Assembly (NCBI GenBank): GCA_015501605.1
Contig: JADNRZ010000004.1
Span: 1,178,001-1,242,000, forward strand
DNA from: Panaeolus papilionaceus
Lineage: Eukaryota > Basidiomycota > Agaricomycetes > Agaricales
Length of the DNA: 64,000 bases
Reading direction: 5' to 3'
Shown: positions 46,891-55,374 of the stretch, piece after piece
Position numbering within the stretch: position 1 is the stretch's first letter
How the letters are laid out: each line of letters opens with the position of its first letter
Made by a program: the position numbers and the translations under genes
The notes under the pieces: model-generated
The model's input: only the letters and a program-made list of their open reading frames with translations
The model's database searches: none
Told to the model about the DNA's origin: nothing

Positions 46891-47085
46891 TGTTAGGGAA
46901 GGGCGCGCGATGCAAGGGAATGAATCTATAACAAGGTCGAAGGTGATCTACATGCATGGCGAGTGCGCCTCTATATATGTGTGACTAAGTGACTAGGTGA
47001 CGAAGGTGATGAATGAAGGTGATGAATGAAGGGAGAAAGGGAACGAGGGAGAAAGGGAGAACAGGAGAGCGTAGTGATCCTGACA
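46891..47085 (-). repeat. 5' LTR of the chromovirus (195 bp)
   Basis: Identical by eye to 40582-40776. On the element strand it begins TGTCAGGATCAC and ends CCCTAACA. I divide it as U3 47085-46945 and R/U5 from 46944, on the basis of the TATA box and the self-complementary 11-mer. Confidence 0.92.
46971..46980 (-). promoter_or_regulatory. TATA box in the chromovirus 5' LTR
   Basis: Element strand ACATATATAG. The distance from the first T of TATATA to the putative transcript start at 46944 is 33 bases. Just upstream are the related units GTCACCTAGTCACTTAGTCAC, which contain two AP-1-like cores. Confidence 0.65.
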
Positions 47086-48615
47086 ATGGGGAAGTGAAAG
47101 GCGAAAGACCACGCAATGCAATGAAGGGCGCCAAACGCTGATGCAAGAAAGCAGCCGACGAACATGTTGCAGTCACCATCGTGCTTGGAAGGATGCGCGT
47201 AGAAAGTTGGAACAGATTTCACGGCCTTGAAATCGTACCATAGGCTCCAAAGCTGGGAAAAAAACCCCGCTTTAGAGTATAATTCCTGGGGAGTCCGTTG
47301 TTTCCGAACCACGACGTCTTGACGAGCAATTGCAAACAGGCGTCGCAGAAAATAATCGAAGATCGAGAAGATGAAAATGACCAGACATATGACTATAGAA
47401 ACGATTGAGCAAAGTATACATGCATCAGTCGAGAAAGAGGAACTCACAGGGTTTGCCCTTGTACTTTTCAAACCGTGCATTAACGCGCTTCCCCATAATC
47501 CTATCTGCATTCTGGTGCCAAGGTTTCAAAATGTTGTAGTCGTGCCGCGTTTCGTTAAAATCCAATAGAGGACTATGATTGGTTGGCATCGGCCTCGTAG
47601 CCTTCTCTTCTGTCGCCGCTGCCTCGGTTTCGTCCTTCTCCGGGCCTGGAGTCGGTTCTTCTGAAAAACCATTATTTTTCCCCACCACCACAACGATTGG
47701 AGACGTTACGTTGACCGGTTTGTGCCACCAGAATAAATATAGGAGACTGGTGAAGACAGCATGTGCCAGCGTTGTAACTTCTAACTGGGTGATGGCCAGG
47801 CCCTGATGCCCTCTAGCGCAGATTTGGACAATAAACCAAAATGTCTGTGCGACAGTAAATATTTTGGCTAACGGGTCTCCTTTACTGTGATCAGCGATGT
47901 TGTCCACCGAGTCCATGCCAGCTGTAAGTCGACGAAAGAGAGCGAGCAAGGCTTCTTCCCCCTCCTTAGAGGATTCGGACAGGAGTTCGCGAGGATCCAT
48001 GTATTCTGGCTCGCTATCGCCGACTTTGAATATGTATCCACCCATCTGAAGGAAGTGAGAATGTGTGATGGTCCACCGTGACTCTTTTTCGTTGGTGTTT
48101 CCACGAACAAGTCGTTGTAGAATGTTGAAGGGGGAAGGACGGTGGCGGGGAACCTCTGGGGGCCAGTAGAATTCAGGCAGGGGGTCAAGCATGTGCCTGA
48201 GCTGTATTCGCCTTGTTTCTACCTTGGTCTGTATTTCTGCGGCTCCTATCCATTGTCGGATCGCCCACACGACCATAACCTCTGGAGCAAAGAGAGCCCA
48301 CAACATCGCTTCTGACCGTTGAAGGATCCGCAACAAAACCGTAGCCTTGTAACCCCGCACATTTGGGTGGACGGCAACCCATGTACATGCAAAAATGGTA
48401 AGACCACAGGTACAAATGATGTTCCACAGGGTGCGGTAATTTGTCTGATATTGTATGCCATCAACCACTGCGATGAGAGAATCATGGCTGTCAGCCTGAA
48501 TCGGCAAGCGAGGATGATGAAGAGCGAGTGTTCCATTGCTTGTACCGGAGAAAGGAGCTGCTGTTGTGCCTACGAGGGAATATGCAGAAACGCACAAGAG
48601 GGTAAAAGCAAACAT
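47086..48615 (-). pseudogene. 5' part of the retrotransposon-disrupted membrane-protein gene
   Basis: Exon 1 is 48615-47448 and exon 2 starts at 47392 after a 55-base intron; the element interrupts exon 2 at 47085. The protein has a signal peptide (MFAFTLLCVSAYSLVGTTAA), membrane segments near LWNIICTCGLTIFACTWVAV and IFTVAQTFWFIVQICARGHQ, and the family block GLAITQLEVTTLAHA followed by YLFWWHKPVNVTSP. A cytosolic loop is rich in Glu and Pro. The family is common in mushrooms and other fungi but has no known function that I can name. Codon 492 is split by the insertion. Translation would run 38 codons into the LTR and stop at 46971-46973, giving about 529 residues without the last 94. Confidence 0.82.
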
Positions 48616-49207
48616 TGTTGGGGAAGGTGTTTACGATCTTCCTCAAAATAAGAGAGAAAGTCCATGCCATTGCCTGCCAGCACTTCCGTAAATTGTGAGC
48701 GGCAATGTGAAAGCTTGAAAAATATTATCCATTGATCGGTTCCTTCACCCTGGTGTCAGGTTTCCTTGATGAAGTCCTCAAGGTGAGGGGAAAAGGGAAC
48801 TCCTGGTTCAAGAATGGTAGTCAATATTCAACCTGAGAAAAAGAGGAAAAAGGTAGATGAGTAGATTCAGCTTTGCCTGTATCGTCGATCGGACCTGTCA
48901 AGGAGCACATAAGAACACGTATGACCTGAACGTTGCAGCCAGGGTGGATCGCTATGAAACATTGAGAAGGGGAAAAAGTCCCCGCACATGGGAAGAATCG
49001 ACGAAATAGCATTCCTTCCTTCAAGCCGCGTTCAAGAATGGCAGATAAATATGGATTAATACTAACGAATTATGGGCGTCAGAAGGAGGACATATCACAA
49101 GCCGACACCCAGACACACCGATAAACATATCTTGAACGGAAACTAGCTATTAAAACACCAACCCATGCCACGACGGCCTTCTGCATTCGAGCTGCCAATC
49201 TATGAAA
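48616..49207. other. Intergenic region upstream of the disrupted gene
   Basis: Promoter of the disrupted membrane-protein gene and 3' side of the mL54 gene, both on the minus strand. No further gene seen. Confidence 0.5.
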
Positions 49208-49703
49208 CTATTTTTGGGTTTGCATGAAATTCCTGTCCTTAATTGCCTGTCGATTGGCTGCCCTGCGCTGTATCCGTTCCAGCTTTCCACCGGGGCCATC
49301 ATCTTCATAGACCTTGGGTTGTAGACAAGTCCATAACCATTCAGGGTATGCCTCGTCTGGTTGAGCTGTCACTGGTGCTTGACCTTTGAGATAGTTCACC
49401 CCCGTCAGGACCGTGTTTGGTGAGCATGATGAACGAGGTGTTGCCGCTGAGGGTGCCGGTGTTGCTGGTGCCGCTGAAGGTTCAGATTTAACTGTATTTT
49501 AAGTAATGTCAATACATGGAGAAGGAACGCGAATACACGACTATGTTTCCCGGCAACAAAAACTGAAAGCTCTTAACAAAACATTTCTCACCTTCGGTAG
49601 AAGCAGCTGGTTTCGACGCGGCTTTCGAGCTAGCATGTCTTGTGCATGCTCTCGAGAAGGTCCATGAGGATCGGCGTAATGATAAAGCACGTAGGATGGA
49701 CAT
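49208..49703 (-). CDS. Mitochondrial large-subunit ribosomal protein mL54 (MRPL37-type)
   Basis: Two exons. The first encodes MSILRALSLRRSSWTFSRAC and a Ser/Ala/Arg-rich stretch typical of a mitochondrial targeting peptide. The intron runs from GTGAGA to a CAG acceptor near 49494. The second exon begins VKSEPSAAPATPAPSAA, then the conserved core TGVNYLKGQAPVTAQPDEAY and PEWLWTCLQP. It ends with the basic helix RIQRRAANRQAIKDRNFMQT. The order of LKGQ, YPEWLW and a C-terminal Arg-Asn-rich helix is the mL54 pattern. It is a structural component of the mitoribosome. Confidence 0.85.
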
Positions 49704-50394
49704 TATTTTGTGGTCGGTTGGAGATGGAAGGCTCGGCAGCGTTGTGTGACGGATTTCCTCCGTGTCACTAGGTTAAATTGGGTGTCACAATACACGGTCA
49801 CTTGATCCTGAGAATATATTCAGTGGTAAAGGCCGCCAGCCCCTAATAGTAATGCTGTTATTTTTGACAATACTCCACCTGTTCACCACCATCTTGCGTT
49901 TATCATTTATTCCGACGAGCCCTAGACAACGATCAAGACGTGGCTCAATGAAATGCACTAAGGGCTGTTATTTTCGAGGTAGGAGACATTTTTCATATTG
50001 GTAACAGGTAAATCGAGCAAGCCGCACACAAAGTGTAATGAGAAATGAATTATTGGGGTAACTTACAGGGAGCTCGAGACTCCAATGAATGGGAACTTGA
50101 CAGGAATGGTCAAAGCTTTAAATTGTCGCCGCGATGATGCCGAGACGAGGAATGGTCGTCAAGCACTAGTCGGAAACACTCGAAGCTAGTAACCGCACCA
50201 AGAAGCTGCAATGAAAAGCCAGATCACATGCCTTGCCGAATTTGGGTGCAAAGCTCTCGCAACGTTGCAGGGAAATTGGAATCGACGCGGAGCTCAGTTC
50301 AAATGCTAGTGATTTGCGTCAGATAAGAACCCCCACCTGTATTCCGTATCCTTCATCCCTTGACCATCATCTTTCCCTCTCAAAATCCAGTTGG
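49704..50394. other. Divergent promoter region (mL54 / pyroglutamyl-peptidase-like gene)
   Basis: Contains both upstream regions. No intact gene seen. The open frame of the peptidase-like gene continues upstream of 50395 to 50233 but without an ATG. Confidence 0.5.
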
Positions 50395-52043
50395 ATGTCG
50401 TATCAAGAAATTGTAGATGACAGGAAATCACAGGTCGCTGAAGGGACTGACGCGCCTGCTCAAGCTACCGATCCAATCTCCACGAAAGTACAGAGTTCAA
50501 TACAAAACGATGCCAATAACCAGCAACCACAGCCAGAGATTCCAGTCAATGCTCTCAGAGTCCTCATCACAGGTTTTGGCCCTTTTCTACACCACGAAGT
50601 CAATCCATCGTGGCTCGCTGTGAAGCCACTTCATAATGCCATTCTCTACACTCAACCAGCGAATGCACCACTTCAGCTTCCAGAGGCATCCTCGCAATCC
50701 CGGCAGTCGAAATCAAAAGGTAAAGGCTCCGATGACGGTCAATCGTCTGACAAGGGCTCTAGTAAGAGCCCTGCGAAAGCAACGACGACACCTTCAAATG
50801 TCGAGGAGTTCATTTTTTCAACTGAACCCCGTCCGATCCATATCACAACAGTCTGTATTCCAGTTGTATACGAATCCGTGCTAGAGATTGTGCCAGGACT
50901 ACATGCCCGACCGCCTAATATCCCTGCCAAACTCTTTGCAGTAGAGGGATTGCCTATGCCGGAATCATTACCGCAGGCCTTTGACTTCATGTTCCACGTC
51001 GGTGTCGCGGGCCGAGGACCCCTGCGTATGGAGCGCCTTGGCCATAAATTCGGATACCATATGAAGGACGCATCTGGACGTTATGCTCAAGTGGTCAAAG
51101 TGCAATCCAAGGACTTTAGTCGCCAGAACGCGGCCATGCCTGGCGTCGCTCCTCCAGTGCCTGGTTCTCCAGGAGGCATGTCGGCTTCCGGATCAAATAA
51201 TTGGCAGGCTGGAAGCCTTCATGGTGGCCTCGCACAGAACCCTAACTTTGGGGAAGGAGGTTCGGGGGGCGTCGGCTTCGGTGAAAGCTCAGGTGATATT
51301 TTTGCGCGTCCAACAAGGGGATTCGGGCTTCCCTACGAAGCATTTCCTGAAGAAATTACTACGGACGTCGATGTCACCCGACTGGTTTATGATTTGAAGC
51401 AGAACGGCGTGGAGGTAAGTGTCTTGTCTCGTTATCCTTTATGCGCCCGACGTCATAATCGCCGTCATCAAGATGGCATCATCATCGCCATCATCTTTTG
51501 TTTAATTTACGCCGTTTCTCACTCGTTGGCAAGTAACGCATCTAATCTTATCTTCACCCCTGTGTTACACACTAGCAAATCTACACCTCGATGGATGCGG
51601 GTCATTACCTCTGCGACTTCATCTATTACTGTTCGCTTGCTGAGGCGCAGCGCGCCTCGAAAGCTAAAGCTCAACTCTGGGATCCAAAGCGCGCCATCAC
51701 AGGACCAACTTACGCCGCTTATAGCTCGCCATACACATCGCCACCTTTGGGAAGTAATACCCCTAATTATTCCTATAACTCTGGCCCTGCACTTTACAGC
51801 CCTCACCCTGCAGCTGGCGCGGCCCCAGGTGATGGCATTGTCGGCACACAGCGCCCAACTCAAGTCCTCTTCCTGCATTGTCCCCCCGTCAACCAGCCAT
51901 TGAGCACTGAGGAGGTGACAGAGGCTATCCGAAAGATTGTTGTATGGGTATGTGGAGAAATTGTGCGGGAGTATGAGTACGCGGCCAAGCAGGCTGAAGC
52001 CGCGAATCAACCGCAAACGACGGCCACAGGCAAGGATCGGTAA
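50395..52043 (+). CDS. Enlarged pyroglutamyl-peptidase I-like protein (family C15)
   Basis: Two exons (50395-51414, 51576-52043), 495 residues from the first ATG (MSYQEIVDDRK). Conserved blocks are VLITGFGPF with VNPSWLAV (about 56-76), FHVGVAGRGPLRMERLGHKFGY with the likely catalytic Glu 213, DAGHYLCDFIYYCSL with the nucleophile Cys 353, and VLFLHCPP with His 441. All three catalytic residues are kept. Usual members are near 210-220 residues. This one has a Ser/Lys-rich insert at about 98-136, a Gly/Ser/Pro-rich insert at about 240-300, and a Tyr/Ser/Pro-rich insert that stretches the Cys-to-His spacing to 88 residues. The family removes N-terminal pyroglutamate from peptides. It may have a changed substrate or partners. 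Confidence 0.82.
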
Positions 52044-52418
52044 GGGAGAATCTCGAACTCTTATTTCATCGTTTTTGTTTCAATATTTCCCACTACACAC
52101 ATGCTCATAGTGGATGTCTATAAGGTCTCGTATTGGTTTGTTATCTGTTCGAAATATGACCCTCGATTGTACATGCTTTTTTGCTCCACTCTTTCCGCTT
52201 GCTTGAATTTGAACCTTTATCTTGTGTAGTCCATGGTTGTATGCACCTCGGTCCATGCGATAATTTTAAGAAATGAATCCTTGGTCACTCCGGGGTTCAG
52301 GGCTCCCAGGGGCTCGGAAGATCGGAGTTGGAACTAAATCCCCTGAGATAGTTCAATTTCTCCTTGCAGCAGCCGTTGGCATCACTGTTAAGTACTCTCA
52401 GCACACTCAGCGATCCAA
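52044..52418. other. Intergenic region before the GTPase gene
   Basis: 3' UTR of the peptidase-like gene and promoter of the GTPase gene. No gene seen. Confidence 0.5.
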
Positions 52419-53811
52419 ATGGCCCATATCGGAGAGATTTTTTCTCAATTCTCTCAAGCAGAGTCGAGTTTTCCAGAGCCTGTTTCTGGTCACAACAAGC
52501 TTGACATTGGAGTTCCTGGAAAGCCTCTCTCGATTGAAAAGCTAAATAAAGCACCTGATTTAAGCTCACGTTGCATTCTGTAGGCATTCTTGTTCGTTTC
52601 CTTAGAGTCTCTCATTTGACAAACACAATAGACTGGTGGGGTTAACTGGAGCTGGAAAAAGCACGGTGAGAATAACGAATTTTTATGTTGTTGTACAATA
52701 ATGAGACCGACATCACCAGTTCATAGAGTCCTTCGCAAGCAGCGGGTCACTTGGCATATCGAAGGATCAGTTGGAAGGGGCGACGACTGATATCGTATCC
52801 TATCGATTGATAAATGCAACCAAGAATGATAGTCCTATCTACCTTGTGGACACACCTGGGTTTTTAGATCGCAAAATATCGGAGATGAAGGTTCTCAACA
52901 TGATCAAGGATTGGACGAAAGAAAAGTAAGTGTATCTGTGATCAGCTCAGGGCTGAAGCCGAATATGAAGACTAACTACTGGTTAACTTGAATAGTAACT
53001 TGATGTTTGACCGCATTCTGTACTTCGATCGAATTACCGATACTCGGATGGCAGGGACGAAGAAAAGGAGCTTGGAATTGTTCAAGTCTATCACTGGGAG
53101 AGAAACATCTGACTATCTTGTTTTCGTCACCACTATGTGGGATCAAATTTGGAACAAAAGACAGCAGAATATGGCACGACAACGCTTTCAGCAGCTCCAG
53201 GAGAAGCATTATAAGGTGGTGTCCGCTCATGCATATAAGATCCTAACTTCAATGTGCTTATTCAAATCATGATCGCTTTATAATCCACCTAGGATTTTCT
53301 CGACCAAGGAGCACAGGTCGTTAAATTCCATAACACGCAAGAGTCTGCGCTTAATATCCTAGACCTGTGCATCAAACAATGGAGGGACAAGCTCTTCGAG
53401 TATGAGAATACTCGAAAGCCTGTGCGCGAGACGCCATATGGTCTTTCGCTCTATGGAGGTTTGTATGATCGGGTCGAAGCACTTCGAAGGGTAAAGTGCG
53501 GCCTCCAATACGACCTCGAAAATCAAGAAGTAACTGAGGACAGCAACCTTACTGATGCTCTTCTAGCACAGATGAGGGATGTTGAAGCCGACCTGCAGAG
53601 GTTCGAACAGGAGCTCAAGGAATTTGGAACACCCCCAAGTTTAGCAAGCGCATCTGACCCCAATCAGCCCCTAACAGCGCCTGACACAGCTTCCCGAGCC
53701 AAGGAGATACAGTTAAGAAACAGGCTAAGCCTTGGATTTGATCGGGTTCTGGCAAGGACGGGGTCGCTGTTGAAGGTCTTACCTCAATCAAAGAAATCCA
53801 AGTCAAGTTAG
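52419..53811 (+). CDS. AIG1-like P-loop GTPase
   Basis: Five exons (52419-52579, 52632-52665, 52720-52925, 52996-53215, 53293-53811) give 379 residues. The phase-2 join at 52579/52632 makes the P-loop VGLTGAGKST (residues 56-65), which is why I chose it. Switch II is VDTPG (Asp 109 to Gly 112). YFDRITDTRMAGT and the G4-like TTMWD (179-183) are typical of fungal AIG1/Toc34-like G domains, although the classical NKxD is replaced. The C-terminal part is Lys/Glu-rich and likely helical (LLAQMRDVEADLQRFEQELK). No membrane anchor is evident. Function in fungi is not known to me; plant and animal relatives act in immunity and membrane biology. Confidence 0.8.
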
Positions 53812-54140
53812 ATAAGGCGCTACTACTGTAGTATGTGGTTGCGCGTTTAGCTGCGAATCTTGGAGATATGATGTCGGTGGCAGTGTAGTAACATATCCTA
53901 CACCGCCTTTGTCAAAACAGCAATTTCATACCCCTCTATACCTCACAAGTGCCGTCTGAGTGCCATCCTCACTTTCGGGTGAAGAAGGTGGGTAGTACGT
54001 AAATTCAAATGGAAGACTTGAAGTCGCCGTCATGATCGTGGGAGGTCTGAAACGCTGCAGTGAAATGTATTTAAACCAACCTCCCCTGAACTTTATGTCC
54101 ACCGCCCCTTCTTCCTTCTTACACCAGTGTCTACCTCAAG
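53812..54140. other. Intergenic region between the GTPase and IFI6/27-like genes
   Basis: A 329-base gap between two plus-strand genes. No other gene seen. Confidence 0.5.
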
Positions 54141-54717
54141 ATGTCGAGCAGCGATGATAATAGACCTGTTGTCAGAAGGAATGACAATCTTCGGGATACC
54201 ATTATGATCATACTCCGTCAAAATATACCAGGCATCGACAAGATGATCATCAACCAGGTTCTCCTCGCAAAAGTGAAGGATATCATCCTGAATAACATGG
54301 AAAAAATCGCGGCTGCCTTGAGTGGTGCTCTTATAGCTATCGGGGCTAGTGTCCTCCTGCCTGCTATCTTCATCACGGTCATCAATGCTATAGGATTTAC
54401 CTCGGCAGGCGTTGCGGCAGGTAAGCGTATACGGCGCCTGGACAGGCGGCGTATTTTCAGGTTTACAATCCATCGGCGCCACGGCGGTGATAGCCCCTCC
54501 AGTGGCTATTGGGTTGGCTGCCACTGCCGTTGTGGCTGGAGGGGGTTTTCTCGCCTACCAGCACTACAAGAAAAAGAGAAGGATTGCATCGACCAATTCA
54601 GCTGCCGATGACGACGACAATACCCCTGAGACGGGTGAAAGTAGGCGCTCTAGAGACGATGATTGCACGCCCTTGATCAGCTGGAAACCCGACGCAAGGC
54701 CTGGCACTGGGTCCTAG
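54141..54717 (+). CDS. IFI6/IFI27-like small membrane protein
   Basis: Two exons (54141-54420, 54461-54717) give 178 residues. After a polar N-terminus with ILNNMEKIAAALSGALIAIG comes a glycine- and alanine-rich hydrophobic module, AIGFTSAGVAAG then SIGATAVIAPPVAIGLAATA. This resembles the ISG12/IFI27 motif with GFTxxGVAAGS. A basic stop (QHYKKKRR) and an acidic, Ser-rich tail follow. In animals the family is interferon-induced and found in mitochondria or ER; fungal members have no assigned role that I know. The intron is only 40 bases. If it were kept, a different 156-residue product would result, without the second hydrophobic part. Confidence 0.75.
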
Positions 54718-55374
54718 CCAGTCCCTTCATAGCGTCTTTAATGAAGGTTTATCAATCTCTCTTATTAATATTTGTTCTTTCTTTATCTAATACCTTTTTT
54801 TTACTGTTTTTTTGTAGCATAGCCTTGCAAAAATCCAACCACATCCATTCGCTAGCCTCAACCTGAGCTTTGAATTCGGGGATCAACTTGGCATGTCGTT
54901 CTATAATTTTGTAATAATCGCGGTCTTCCTGTATTTTTTCATGTTGTCTGTATTACTGCTGCATACATGAAAATTTCTTGCCAAAAAATATAAGCCTAAT
55001 GGTTGAAATGCACATTAGTAGTTTGTTAAAGGTCTCGAATTGATAGCAATATCGATGCAAGAAAGGCATGATTCTGATCCTTTCTCAGACGCTGGCCTGG
55101 CGAGTTTATAGCGCACTGTGAATGCATACATGATTAAGGACAGCACTTGAACTACATGCAACTCAATTTACTATGTACATATTGTCTTTCTGCTCCAAAT
55201 GTATATGTACGTGGATTTTGATGGGCGCTTATTGGCTGGTTCAATTGATTCCGGGTGCTAGAAATCATATCGATTGATGGTATTAGAGAAAATGTACACA
55301 AGTGAGCAGAACCTAAGTCTGAGATCCAAAATAAGCATACTGTGTCACCAGAACGATCGGTTTTGAGGACTGCA
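54718..55374. other. Convergent intergenic region
   Basis: Lies between the IFI6/27-like gene (plus) and VPS11 (minus). The part 54740-54840 is T-rich. No gene seen. Confidence 0.5.

Larger units (their letters stand above)
40582..47085 (-). mobile_element. Ty3/gypsy chromovirus LTR retrotransposon
   Basis: A full-length element of 6504 bp with gag, pol and two 195 bp LTRs that I read as identical. The order protease, reverse transcriptase, RNase H, integrase, then a C-terminal chromodomain-like module places it in the chromovirus branch, as in Tf1/sushi-like and MarY1-like fungal elements. It sits in a coding exon of a membrane-protein gene on the same strand. Intact frames and identical LTRs mean recent insertion and a possibly active element. 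The primer site lacks the usual TGG start of a tRNA-primed element; see the separate entry. Confidence 0.93.

Noticed and set aside
46971..47510. A 179-codon minus-strand frame as a separate gene
   Set aside because: It is the second exon of the disrupted membrane-protein gene read backwards into its intron and forwards into the LTR.
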